From contig JAYKAV010002739.1 in NCBI GenBank assembly GCA_035582835.1, positions 880,887-944,886 of the forward strand: a DNA stretch of 64,000 nt, written 5' to 3'. The number at the start of each line of letters is the position of its first letter. The stretch's first letter is position 1. A program made the translations under genes and the position numbers. Below, in pieces: positions 49,966 to 62,539 of the stretch. This DNA is from Phoebastria nigripes (lineage: Eukaryota; Chordata; Aves; Procellariiformes; Diomedeidae). A model generated the notes under the pieces. It saw nothing but the letters and a program-made list of their open reading frames with translations. It did not search any database and was not told the origin of the DNA.

Positions 49966-50919
49966 CTGGAAGGGCAGAGTGCCCACCGAGTTCAGCACCA
50001 TACCCATTTGTCTTCTCCAACTTCAAACACTGTTACTCTTAACCAGATTTCCCAAGAACTCAGGGGGAGAAACCCTAACACGGGTGGATCTTGATGCTGT
50101 CTCCCGAGAAGGTATCTCCACTTCCACTGATTTTTACATGACAAGTTTATATGCTGAATTACATCAACTGAGAGTCCTAATTAGGCACTCACTGTTGTCC
50201 TGAATTTGTCTTGAATTGAAGGCCCATTGCATTAAAGTGACAGGGATGTTGTTTCTATATACAACTAATTTATACTATTATGAAGTTCCCCTGTATCTTA
50301 TCCTTTCACCAGCCTTCTGACAGCTCTCTTGCTACAAAATCCTTTTTCCCATCAGATAGGGCTCTGAGGTCAAAGGTACATGCACAACATTGACAATTTT
50401 TGGTAACATGTAACAAAAGTATTTTAAGTTTAATAGGAGACAAATAACCCCTGCCATCATGTTGCTCAGTCCTAACCCTTGGCTTTCATTGTCCAAGTTG
50501 CGGGACAGCTGAGTTTCCCTGCTCAAAGGAGCTTGTGTGGTGGCAGTAGCTAGGAAGGGGTCTCAGTTAGGGCCATGGGTTGAAGCAGGCAGCAGAAGAA
50601 AAGGGGAAGCTAAGGGGGAAACATCTATCTGTCTTCAGTGTGGTCTTGTCATGGCAGACCACGCACTAACAAGCAGCTGCGCCCCAGGCTGCATTTACAT
50701 TCTGTCTTTCATCCAGACTGCAAACTCTGCCCTCCCAGTCCTCTGCAACTGGGCACCTGCATGAACCAACAGGCGAGTTGTGGTTCAGACCAGCGTTTGC
50801 TTCTCTTTTACAACTGTCATGAAAGATGNTGCAGAAGCACAGAGAGGGTGGTGAGGGGCCCAGGAGCAACGCTAGGAGGTCGGGCAGTATCACAAGCAAA
50901 AGATACGATGCTATTGTGG
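49966..50919. other. Non-genic stretch
   Basis: Several overlapping short frames (up to 121 codons at 50,638-51,003) run through this part and into the CR1 copy. None is recognisable. One N is at 50,828. Confidence 0.45.
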
Positions 50920-51440
50920 AAAAGCAAATACCATGCTGCAACGTATAAACTGGAATATATTCTGAGGTACACGTTAAGGAACACCTCTAATTTACACTGG
51001 TAAGACCACAATAGAGCCATGTCCAGTTATGGGCAATATACACCAGGAAGCGCATGGGCTAACTTGGAGAGAGTCCAGAGAGAAAAGATTCATCAGAAAA
51101 CTGAAAACAATACCTGTGGCAACATAACAAATTGGAATTGCATAGCTTAACACAGAGATAACTAAAGGGAGATGCAGTAACAGACTTCAGAGGGTGGACA
51201 TAATCTATTCTCTATGTTGACCGTGGAAAGAACAAAAAGTAAAGCATTTAAATTTCCACAAAAAAGATTTAGACATGAGGCAAAACAGACTAACAATAGG
51301 GGCAAGAAAACACTGGAATAGCTTGCTTAGGAGGTTGCAGGATCTCCCTCACTGGGAACTGTCAGAAAAATTAGTGTGGCACATCTCATCTTGGTGCAGG
51401 GGAATGGGCTACATGACGTTGCCGAGTCCCTTCCAACGTG
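50920..51440 (+). mobile_element. Old CR1 LINE, 3' part
   Basis: Sense-strand CR1 signatures appear in the right order: a CACTGGTAAGACCACAATAG block with TGTCCAGTTATGGGC (51,001-51,035), GAGAGAGTCCAGAGAGAAAA (51,069), AAAGATTTAGACATGAGGCA (about 51,263), ACACTGGAATAGCTTGCTTA with GGAGGTTGCAGGATCTCCCT (about 51,309-51,350), and TGCAGGGGAATGGGCTACAT with GACG...GTCCCTTCCAACG (about 51,394-51,439). These match the end of the CR1 reverse-transcriptase frame and the 3' UTR. The copy is strongly diverged, 5' truncated as is usual, and not coding. The terminal octamer tail is not recognisable. Confidence 0.9.
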
Positions 51441-53460
51441 GACCATCCCAGAGGATGCCCAACACAGAGGGCAGAATGAGCATGTTTTCCTCTTGAAATA
51501 TGGTTTCTGAAGACAGAAAAGGTATGTTTACAAGATCCGTTGCAATCTCACAATGACTGCTCCCCTTTACTCTTTGGAAATGCCAGATTAAATGCCACAA
51601 GATTTTCCTCAGGGAGGAAAAAGATGGGGAAAGGTTCCCCCACAGGTTTAATGTAAAGCACCTACTTCAAATACCTCAAAATCAGTGGGCAGAAGGGTGA
51701 TTCATCCAGAAGGCAGCAGAGAGCAGCCCAGTCAGGAGCCTTCCTCTTGCCACTGTCCGTACAGGCAGCCTGAAGCGAGATGGGGCGAGCACCCCTCTCT
51801 GCACATGTGAAGCAGAGCTTCCTCCTGGGTTTGGCCGGACTTGAGAGGACCTGGAGAGCGGGGGCTTGTTACCCAGGGAAGCACACCATATACAAGGGCA
51901 GCTGCTGACAAATCACAACACCAAATATTTTGACACTATGTTGAACACAACACTGTCGTCTTAGCACTTACGCCAGAGCTTAAGTCCTGGTTAAAATAGA
52001 AGTGGAAAACCTACTTTGAGCTAGTATTTAGGGGAAAAAAAAAATTACCTACTTGCTGTAGAGTCACAAGACGTCAGTGTTTCCTAAATTTCCTACATCA
52101 AGTGGGATANTCATGTGAATATTTCAGGATTTGGTTCATCACACCTGTACCCTCAGAGGGTTCAGAATAAGGTAGTTCCTGGTGCTCACCCCTACGCTAC
52201 TCCTACTAGGCCAGAAGATCAAATGTTTTGATACTTGTTTCATTCAGAAACAACAGTACAGAAAATGTCAACAAGGAAAATCAAAACTGCCTTTCTAGAA
52301 AAAAGGCTACTTTGTAAGTCTATCATGGCTGAGGCTCTGGGTTTCTTAGTGGTAAGTTTGACCTAAATTCTCACTTTGGGCTTTTCAATGGTGAAAATTC
52401 AAAGGCACCTTCAGTAAATTTTGAAGTGAAGAGTGTTATTGAATAAAATAAAAAATGAATAATACAATCACTACAGCATCCTCTGTGTTGGTTAATTTGA
52501 TATTTATTTCAATTATTTTATACTGCTACTACATTTTTAATGTTTCTGGAGTACTGTGAAATTTTACATCACGTTATGGAATTTATCAGAGAGGGAGAGA
52601 GAGGTAATTTTGAGAATGAGATTGAGGAGAACTGCAACTTTTATGGGTATAGGAAGCCATAGGCTTTAGGTCTGTGAAATTATGCATATTACATCAGCTC
52701 TTAAACCATCAGTACTGGAATTATTTGGCACAGAAGTTAANATTATTAAATTTCAGAACCGACCTCTCCCCTGCTGATGAATGGAGCAATTCATCCCTTC
52801 CCCAGTGCTGTAGGCTTAGGCTGCGTTTCTTGAAACAATTACACCCTTGCTTAACTTGATCCTTGATATAAGTGGGGAACTCACCTGTTTAATTAAACAC
52901 GCATGGAAGCATTAGGGGGCTTGCACAGGTGACAGTGCTGGTTTGAGCATCGTTCACTTTCATTAGCAACTCTTAGGACTAGGGTCCACAAGGAAATGAA
53001 AGCTGAGCCTTAGTAGAAAAGCGCTGCAGCAAGAGGTGGCTTTGGTGGCCAAGTCCTCACTGCTGGGTGACAGAAGCACAAAAGGGTTGAGGTTAGTGTT
53101 TATAAATCTTTAGACCTCAGCATATGAAAGCAAAATTCAGAATACCCAGACAGCATTCCTACCAGCAGGATAGCAATTATCCCACTTCTTAGGCAATTTT
53201 AGTCAAAAATACTACTGTCTCAGGAGACCAGTAATACCTACCAAATATGAGCCAGAGTCTTTAAATGAGTTTGATTTGATTAACTCTACTAATATTTGCT
53301 TTACATAATAATAAACAAAGGGAAATATTTTCATCTTGTTGATGGGCCNATTGTGTATCTATTTCTGTCCAATGCTCATTGAATGACACAAGACAGCAAT
53401 AAGAGTTTAGTCGGGTAAATAGAAATTTGCCTTTTGAAATCATCTCAACTTTAGTTTTCA
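51441..53460. other. Non-genic stretch
   Basis: No gene is supported. 51,700-51,890 is somewhat G+C-rich with a few CpGs. Isolated N bases lie at 52,110, 52,741 and 53,349. Nothing else is recognised. Confidence 0.5.
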
Positions 53461-53928
53461 GTGACAGATATTCTGTCACCCCTGTTTGGCTCTGAAGAGG
53501 AATTATTTTTCTACCTGTCTGGAGGTTTGCAAGCTGAGCATGACTATTTTGCTGTCTGGCACATCAAAGCTCCAGGCTACCAGGTAATATTTATAAATGT
53601 ACAGCGCACCAGGGATTGCTGGAGCAAATATTATATGTCTCTCTCTCACCCTCTGTGCTCTTTCACTCACTTTCAGGGCTCAGGATTGCTGCAGAGGGAG
53701 CTTATCCATGCCTTCTTTTTGGCCTTTTCTGTTGCAACATTGACTGGGCTACAAAGGGGCAACTTGTCTGTAGCCACCATTCTGCTGGGAAATAAAGCGG
53801 TCAGACCTGGTGTATTCTGCAGAGTTCAAAGGACACCTTTCCCCATTAAGTGGAACCCAAAAAAACCCCGGCTGCAAGAGCTTGTTTCTGTCAGACATTC
53901 ACAAGTGGAAACAACTGTTTGTAAGTAG
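53461..53928 (+). other. Open frame with an internal consistent splice pair
   Basis: A 155-codon plus-strand frame contains a donor CTACCAG/GTAATA at 53,583/53,584 and, 93 bp later, an excellent acceptor (long pyrimidine tract ending CACTTTCAG at 53,676). Both junctions fall between codons in the same frame, so spliced and unspliced forms would both be open. The translation is not recognised and has no clear domain; a hydrophobic stretch rich in Leu, Ala and Phe follows the acceptor. It may be chance. Confidence 0.15.
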
Positions 53929-54268
53929 GAAAAGAATCAACAATACGAGAAAAAAAGATGCTCTTTCTGTACCTGCCTTAAACTTTCTCTTGTTTTCTTT
54001 TATATTGACTGGTTTTGTGTCCTAATAACCATATTTATATATGTTAAATATAATAGTTGTCACAATACTCCATACAGGAGTTATCCCCTACAAAGACAGC
54101 TGTAATGTGTCTACGCCACAAATCTATTGCTACAATCTTACCTGTATTGCCATGCCTGATGCATGTGAAGTCATATAATTTCATATGTTAATAATTCACT
54201 GGCAGAGCTTCACATTTCTACCTTGCAGGATTTATCCTGTACACCGCATATAATACCTTGTCACAAAT

Positions 54269-54284
54269 GGGGGGGGGGGGGGGG
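54269..54284 (+). repeat. G16 run
   Basis: Sixteen consecutive G are followed by AAGAAAAAGC. Together with 25,541-25,557 this is one of two long G runs in the window, and both are followed by A-rich purine sequence. Confidence 0.9.
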
Positions 54285-56329
54285 AAGAAAAAGCAGTACT
54301 TAAGTATCTAAAGAGCTTTTTATCTCTGATCCTCTTCTACTAAAGAAGAAAGCATCTCATATCACAGGCGTTATTGATGACCTCTGTGTGGGATCCAACT
54401 TCTCCTGCCAATGCCTCTGGCTTGGAGGTTGTAAGGCTACTTGAGGCATAGGAATTGCCATAAGCAGAGAGTAACCCACGCAGTATTTAACTTCTGACAC
54501 TGGTCAGCAATTTCTGCTTCAGTAAAAGGAAAAGCATACTCCTGATAGACAGCAGTCACAAATACCTGGACATCAGGGAAAGTTTCTTTTGATGCAGAGA
54601 CTAGCCCATACCCTGAAGAGTGAGGGGGTTTATAGAATTTCCAAAGACTTGGTTGTATTTCCTAAACNACAAAATTACTTTGAAATATTGCATTCATCTA
54701 TCTTTCTGTCTTTATCAATTGCCAGCCTTCTCTGCTTGAATTCATAAAAATGTAAAATTCCATGAGGTAAGATTCCACTTCTTAGAGGGAAAAGCCTGGA
54801 AAAGGAAGAGTAACATGGCTAACAGTGCTATTACATTACTTCTTTTGATTAGCCTGCATGATTTATGGCAGACAATTGGTCTCATAGAAATATATTAAAT
54901 AATTCTTAAGAAGAAGAGGAGGAAAATAAATTCAAATAAGAGAGACAGTAAGTATAGCCAACAGAGGTAATGTCTGGATTGTTAGTGTGGGAATTTCAAT
55001 TTTGCATTTCTCAACTTTTTTCCATTTGTTTTTTTTAGCCTTAGTAATGTGTTGCTTAGGAATTGCATACCTAACAACAGCTAAGTTAACTCTTTTACTT
55101 CCATGATATTTTAATGATGTTGAAAGTTTGGATTATCATTATGCATTTAAGGCTCACTGGAGGCTAAGGTTGATTCATAGCTCCAACATAGGAGATGGCT
55201 CATTTTCTCAGTGGCACTAATGGTTTAATCATTCCTACTATTCCCTGAGCACTTTCACATTCTTTGAACTTTCTTTGAAGCCAAGATTTCACACTATTCT
55301 CTGATCTAGTTTATTTATATCCCCCTCATGCTTCACTTCTAAGCAGATCTTCTACTGTACTTGAACCCCAGGGAGCATATACTGCATAACATTACAGTCC
55401 CAATATTGGAAATACAGTGATGTGAATGATATAAGATACGACTATAATAGGCATAAAAAAATGGAACTTTAATCACACTTGTGAGAATTCCTGTATGGAG
55501 GAGTAGATTAATTCAAAAATGTCAAGTCTTATGAATGAAATCTGACAATGGTATACAACCTCAGCAACAGGAATTTCACCCTAATATATTATTTCACCCA
55601 CCCACCTATAAAAAACATAATTGATGTGGGATATCCACAATACAGATACTTTCTCAGGAGACTTTATCTATCCTTTCTGGAAGGCTAGGAAAAGAAAAAC
55701 TTACAGGAAAACACCAGGAATGGAGTAATCTCATTTAAATCTAGCCAACTAAAAGTTAGACATCTAATCTAAGCAAATTGTCTAGCCTCTGTCTCAACAG
55801 CATGCGTTAGACACTTCTAAAGGGTAATTCATCTCATTCTAAGTAGGAGTCTAAGACAGGTAGAAACAATTATCCTCTGAAAGCACATATTCCCATTATA
55901 TAAATGTATATATATATTTGACTATACACAGAACCTTAAAGATTATCTTAGGCTAGGCACCTGCCAGACAGGTGACTAACATTAGATGAGATGTATCCAC
56001 TGTGGGAGGCAAGTGGTACTTATCACACTGTCCTATGGAGCAGCAATGCCACTAGCTGACCAGGTGGGCTCACTTAAATTTGTTGCTGGCTCTACTTAGC
56101 TCCCCCAGCTCAAGCTTAGAGCCTCACACCTCTTAAGCTAGGAGTTCATAAGTGTGCATGAATCTTGGGGATTCAAGCCCTTTCAAGTTAGTTTCACAGT
56201 GGAGACAAGTGAGCACACCAGCAATTGTTAGCAGGATTGGTTCCTTCTAATTTTTTTGTGATCATTGCTTATATGAGAAATTAATTTTTGTTTGTAGTAC
56301 AGTACAGGAAGAGATCATAAAAACAATAT
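54285..56329. other. Non-genic stretch
   Basis: No gene is supported; open frames are very short throughout. A small TA microsatellite sits at 55,904-55,916. Around 55,740-56,000 phrases such as CTTAGGCTAGGCACCTGCC recall degraded copies of a reptile repeat built on TTAGGCACCTAAG, but the resemblance is too weak for a call. One N is at 54,668. Confidence 0.45.
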
Positions 56330-56640
56330 GCACATGTCAATTTTTCTTTGTGTCTCCCTCTTTTTTGTCAAAACACTACATATGTAGCTAACTTTTCCCA
56401 AATGTCTGATCAAGAACATCAAGTTGTCTTGGGGAAGCTGTATACAATAATGGCACTAAAGCATTAGTAACTACTGCAGAGTAGATGTATATGACCTTGT
56501 AGACTCATTAACATACTCTCCCTTCTTTTTCCCATGTGAGATTGACCTAGTTTTCTAATTCTTCCATTTCCAGAGCTGATCTTTGACTTGTTTCGTTCCC
56601 AGTCCATTTACTGAACATGCGTGTATCTGAGTTATACTAG
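56330..56640 (+). repeat. Unidentified segment, copy A of a diverged pair
   Basis: Copy A shares with copy B (56,980-57,270) an ordered series of matches at a nearly constant offset of 652-660 bp: TCAAAACACT (56,368), TGATCAAG (56,407), ACAATAATG (56,444), AAAGCATTA (56,458), CATA.TCT.CCCT (about 56,511) and GAGTTAT further on. Identity by eye is perhaps 60-70% in the core and fades outward. It is either an old local tandem duplication or two insertions of an unnamed repeat in the same orientation. Confidence 0.6.
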
Positions 56641-56979
56641 CATTTATGCTACTTGTGGTGATGGGGGTGATGACAATAAAACTGAAGTTACTTTTGTATA
56701 ACTGCCTCCTCTGGCTCTTCTTCCCTAAAGAGAGGGCTCACAATCTTTACAGCAGCACAAAAGGATATTCTGTGCCTACTAATGTGGAGCAGGTGAGGGG
56801 CAAGCCACAAACCACAGGGCGGTTCACTGTAGAAGGATGCACAGCTCAATTCAAAAAAAATATGACAATTTACATATCCACAAGATTCCACTGTTTGAAA
56901 TTGTTTTAATTAGAGGTATTGTAGCTCACCAAAATCTGGAAACTTTTCATCTCTGACAGTGATTGAAAGGAAAGAACAA

Positions 56980-57270
56980 TATGGTCAATGTCAGTTTCCA
57001 TTGCTGTGAGTGTTTCTGATCAAAACACTCCATCTACACTGTAATTTGTTGTGAAGTTTTGATCAAGGACAAGACTGCAACCCACAGAAACTGTTTACAA
57101 TAATGATACAAAAGCATTACTGACTGTTACAGATTTGGAGTTTCTGAATTTGTTGTTAAATTAGCATATTCTACCCTCTCCACTTTCCCACCAGCTGACA
57201 GNTTTTTAAAGTCTTTGTGATTTATGTCCACTTTGGTTGAATCTGCCTGACTTGAGTTATGAGTCATATT
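56980..57270 (+). repeat. Unidentified segment, copy B of a diverged pair
   Basis: Copy B of the pair described at 56,330. Anchors are TCAAAACACT (57,020), TGATCAAG (57,060), ACAATAATG (57,097), AAAGCATTA (57,111), CATATTCTACCCTCTCC (about 57,166) and GAGTTATGAG (about 57,254). One N is at 57,202. The roughly 340 bp between the copies shows no comparable match with the sequence after copy B. Confidence 0.6.
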
Positions 57271-60200
57271 TGAATGATGAGCCAGCCAGGCTCCCCTTTC
57301 TACAGCCACTTAGGCAACCTAAGACGACAGGAAAGGAGAATGGTGAAAACCCACAAAGTGCTTGTTGGGCAGTTCTTGCACAAAAAGCACACATTTCACT
57401 GCTGCTGTATTTCACAGCGTAGAGCTGGCCTGGAATCGGAAGTGGCACAGTGGTATGTCCAAATTTACATCCTTCTTGGTAAATTGAACAGTGCCAAGGA
57501 ATTATTCCATGCTCTGGAACTCAATGGTCCATACTTGGAGAAGGATTTAGGGCATGATTTTGGCCCTGGCCAAGGAGCATTCTTCCCAGCAATTGCTGGG
57601 CATGGAGCAGGAATCAGCACAGACCAAAGAACATCCCCAGTGGGGAGACTGCAGCCATCCTGTCTGGGAGACACAGGCTGTTCTGGGCTAGCTGGACTGA
57701 GAACAAGAGAATGATCAAGGTGTCTTTAAAAGTTGTAGGTGGGAGCAGAAAGTTTCTCCTTCCTAAAAGAGAGAGCACTTTTGGTTAGTTGGTATTTTCC
57801 TACTTATTCCCGATGAAACTCATACTTCACAGTGGGAAATAGTGGCAAGACTAGCCTTAAGCGTACACTTGTAAAATGTAATTCCTGCATCTGACAGAGC
57901 TGGTCTACTTCCCAATAAACTCAAATACAAGGAAAACGAACTCATCATCATATAATAATCTTTTGAGTGCACCAATAACATCTACGGGCACAGAGACAAA
58001 CCTTGAGTATCCAGCTAATGTACAACCTTTCAGACATCAAGGGATGTGAGAGAAATGCTGTCTGACAGAGTGGTAAAAGTTTACTGGATTCATCATCTTG
58101 AAGGTCTTTAACACACATTGTGTTCAGTGATTCAAGAGCACTGAATCTCCAACATGATCACCATTTGCTATTTTTAAGATACTTCTGAGAATTATTGCAC
58201 ACAGTCATTCCTCAGGATGAATCTGAAGGCTAGAAGTGGACATAAATACAAATGTTACATCTTCCTTCTGGTCAAATGATTCCCTGTTCCATGGTACAAA
58301 AATCCCCACATTACAAGATGAATGAAACCATCAACATGATTTGCTTTCAGAAAGTTCTTGGATGCTGCCAAGCTCTAAAACATCCTTATATTAAAAAAAA
58401 AAAAAATTAATCCAGTGGCCCAAATTGGAGAAACACTGAAATCTGCTTATGACTACTACTCTAGACAGAGTTCTTTGTTTCACCTTATTTTATCCATGGA
58501 CAGTGTTGTCCTCAAGTAACCTGCAACAGAAAGTTACTAAAGGCAGCAATTCTTCCGTCTCTGACTTTCTTATCTGAAGATTTCTTTAGGCCAATCTACG
58601 ACCATCCTTTACAAGATAACATTTATGCGATTGCTCTGGGAGAGCTCTTGAGTCAACATATGCTAAAATATAAAGAATTTTAAATGAAAATTCTTAACTT
58701 TACACAAACAGGAGAACAAAGGACTCAAAACTGAAAATATCCAGTCTTCTCTTTGCTGTCTTCTGTTACTGGCTTTGCCTATACGAGAGTACCCTGACAA
58801 TAAGCAGTTGAGCTCACACGCAGAAGTTCAATGCTCCAGAAATATTATGACTGCCAGTCCAGTCCTCATGAGAAAATGAATGATAATGAACCCACACAAC
58901 ATGAAATAACAAGAAAATTCCAAACACATCTATTATTTTAAGGAGGCAACTAACTGGCAGAAAGTGTAGATGCCACCACTTTCAACAGCAATAAATCTTG
59001 TTTGTAGAGATGAAAGAGCAGGACATGTACGAGTCTCCTGACCTTGCTGAAAGTAACTCATTCCTTCCTTCTGACTGCGGTACTGAATTTTAAATAGACC
59101 TCCCTAATTTTCCCCATATTGAAAGGGCTAACTTTCTACTTAAAACAGCTACTCAGAGAAAACTGACAAGTCCCAATAAAGTCAATGAGTCTAATTTGTG
59201 AAGTAAAGGGCCAGCAACCGTGACTACATTTGTCATACTTAGTGTAAAATAAATACAAGAATGACTGTGTTCTGTTCAACTCACTCTAACCCATGAAAGC
59301 CTTCCAAAACAGAATTCCTAAATTATCTTTTTTTTCAATAAAAGTCAGTTTCATACCTCTTTTGAACTAAGCATACCAAAATTCACATGAAGAATTCACT
59401 TTTGCAAATGTTTAAGGATACTTCATCAAAACCAATCTACAGTCTCATAAACACAATCTCCAGCTGNATGTCAAGTTAATATACAATTAGCTATGTACCC
59501 ATATGAGTTTGCTTGTTGGACACCTGTGCATTTCACTAAAAACATGTATGCATGCTTATGCACATGTATGTGTGTGTAGTGCAGGCAGGGGAAAGAGATT
59601 TGCATTTCAAACACTGAACAGGCAGAACAGGATTAAATTTACAAGAAAACTAAATAGCCTTTGAAAATGCAGCCCACATAATTCAATCGATTACCTAAAT
59701 ATTGGTTTGGTCCCTTTTCTGCATCTATACTTTGTTCAATATAACAAATTCCTCTGGGAAGATTCTTAGTCACCATGGAATAAGAGACAGGATAGGATGT
59801 GCATGTCTCGGCAGGGACGTAACCCTGGGAAGGGCTCAGCTGTCACAACCAATTGCTCTTGGTTTTAAACAAACCCTGCTGAAGCCTTTTGGAATAAAGA
59901 GCACTTTGGTCCCTGTCAGAAATAAAAGGCAACTTAAATCTTTAAGTTTTTCAGAAGACAAAAATGAACTTTGATGCAGCAAACTGCAGGGAAATATTTT
60001 TCTTCCTATTGACATGCTATTTACTGCTCAAGAGGTATGGATGTTCAATGGGAACGTAGAAAATAATTGCAGCAACCCCCTGTACAGGGCAATCTCCACT
60101 AGCATACACTGGAGCAGATTCCAGACTTGTCATGCTGTGTTAAAGGTGTGGCTAATTCCCAGGGTTGCTCTCAGGGAAAGCATTTTCAGATCTCATGCAG

Positions 60201-62539
60201 CTGGGAAAAAAGATGCTTCTTAGGTTTGGTGCAGAAAGGCGTTGGGATGAGCTAGATTTTTCAAGGAAGAACAAGACAGTGAAGTACCAGCAGTACCCTG
60301 CTTTTTCCACTGTGTATAAAAAAATTCCAGTTATTTCCCTGACAGAATTACAGAGGATTCTCAAATTCTGCTTTGCTGGGAGATGAAACACTATTTATGT
60401 TAGAGGAACTTCAGTGTGCTCAGCATGTTCACAGATTATGAAAAAATTGTTCTAATGACACTTGACAAAACACTACCAGGGCACTAAAATTAAGAGGAGA
60501 ATAACCCTTGCTCCTTATTATTGAGAACTGAAACACTCTAAAGATCTTCTATAGCTAACATGACTTTGGCTATTCATCTTACAAACACAAAAAGGGAGTA
60601 TACAACCAATAGTCTTTTGGCATATATGCTGTGTCTGCTAGCCTCTATTGCCCTGAACAGACTAAATATAATCAGAAGTTAATTTACCATGAAAATCTTA
60701 ATGATATTTGAAATCATAGATAAATGCACTGAAAAGACAACAATGAAACTGTCACAGTATGAAAATATGCATAATAATAGCATTAATAAGTCACAGTCTT
60801 TTAAATGTTACCTATTAACATCTACAATCTTTTGCTGCCTTTTAGAAGTATGCTGTTGCATTTAATTTTTAATCTTGGCTTTGCTCATTCAGTGCTTCTC
60901 AAAGACTTGGTATCTCATCTTCTAGGGAAATACTTTTAAAAAAAGACTGTGTTCTTTGATGCCCTTTAGCTAAATATCATTGTTTGTGTCTACATCCTCT
61001 GCTGCAGTGAATACCAGATATTTCAGGCAACTTTTTTTTTTTTTTTTTTTNCAAAACTGGCTTAAAATTTATGATGTTTGAATTTAATTGGAACAATTTA
61101 AATCATGCATGGGGGAAGAAGTACTGAGAGGTTATGAAGGGCAAGAGAAGCAGTTAAGTATTCACTTTGTTTGTGAAACTCTGCCTCAGAGCAAAAGCAT
61201 AATTCCCGCCTCAGTTCCAAAATGGCCAGAATAACTGTCACACTGGAATTCATGATTTTTCTTTTCCCAGTCCAATTATATTGTTGAAATAAATTCAGTG
61301 ATTTGCACCAGGAAATTCACCATCACTTTTATTTGTTCATTCCTTAGCCAGCCAAATACAAAAGAATGCTCTTCCAACTCTGTGGTCTCTGAGTCATATC
61401 TAAACCCCTCCTAAGTCCTAAAGGACTTTACTTAATAAAAAATAGTGGCTGGGTGGCAGCATTAGATTAAATTGCTTTTCCGTTATGCAGGTGCTTTCAC
61501 AAGAGAGCATAACTATGAATGCAGGAACAAAGTGGAAAGCTGTTCTGTTCTGAAACCCACAAACAGTTTCAGGAGTAAAGACTTAACCAGCTGGTTTAAT
61601 ATGAACACATTATACACTTGTCACACACTGCTGTCCACCAGCTCTTCCCTGCTGAGGGTTTAAGAGACTCCACTGGGTTGAGTGGATTGGGGATGCATCA
61701 AAACATCTTACTCTATTTCTTGTTTACTGCAGGTAGCATATATACACCAGGGAAGGTCTAAAGGGAATAATACTAGCAGCCCATTGTGCACTGATATATT
61801 TGACCAGTTTTAGCTCAATGTAAACTGAAAATAAAGGGAAGTGTGGAGAATGTTAGACACCAAATTCTTTGTGTTTTGGTTCCTTGTCTAATCTTCTGCT
61901 TGTTATTTGATTTCAAGGGCATGGCTGGGATACCTGTTAAAGATAGCATGGTGGACTTGTGGTTGTGCCTGTGTGCACTAGCTGAGTAGTGTTGGTTTGA
62001 AACTCCATGCAAAGCCCAGAAGCTTTCAACACATATGCTAGAAAAACTGAATTAAGAAATACAGACCAAAGAGCTTGGAGAGCTGGGAACAGCTCCACCT
62101 CAGCAAGTATAAAACTATGGGTATTGGTAGTGGTTTTGGTAGGCAAATAAAGTTAGGTCACAGGTCCACAAAGGAATAAAAGAAAGAGAGTTGGTATAAA
62201 GGAGGTGTCCTATACAAAAGGCTTAAGCCATAGGCCTGAAGAATACTGAAAACAAGTTTAAGCTACAAGTCCAGAACACTGGGACCTGAAGACAGATATT
62301 TGGGTACACAAGAAGAGACATTGGGGATCATGTTGTAATGAAATAAAACACCACCACCACCTGATTTTTGCCTTTGACAGTTTTGCAGTACAAGTTTTAA
62401 CTCTTCCACAGTTGGAGCTCTTAAAAAACTGTATGTGTCAATACACATTTTTATAACAGAAATCCAAGTAAAAGTTTAAACTCTTATCTCACAGTCCAAC
62501 TTTTCAATGTTTTAAACACCACGTGAGAAGTACCACAGA
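57271..62539. other. Non-genic stretch
   Basis: No gene is supported. The frame 57,274-57,714 (146 codons) is unrecognised. 59,542-59,579 is alternating ATG/CAC-type sequence ending in (TG)n. A T run at 61,032-61,050 is followed by an N. At 59,165-59,215 AGTCCCAATAAAGTCAATGA followed by GTCTAATTTGTGAAGTAAAG resembles the ancient AGTCCCATTGAAGTCAATGG repeat arm and is probably another old foldback fragment. One N is at 59,467. Confidence 0.45.
59165..59215. repeat. Fragment of an ancient foldback repeat
   Basis: AGTCCCAATAAAGTCAATGA, then GTCTAATTTGTGAAGTAAAG, follows the centre and one arm of a palindromic amniote repeat (recalled as AGTCCCATTGAAGTCAATGG, then ACTACT..GTGAGTAAAG). It is too short for a family name. 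Confidence 0.45.

Noticed and set aside
55740..56160. Possible degraded TTAGGCACCTAAG-type reptile repeat
   Set aside because: Only scattered short resemblances; no continuous alignment by eye.
57274..57714. 146-codon plus-strand open frame next to the duplicated segment
   Set aside because: Not shared by the other copy of the duplication and not recognisable; probably chance.
62349..62360. Short ACC trinucleotide run
   Set aside because: Too few units to count as a microsatellite.
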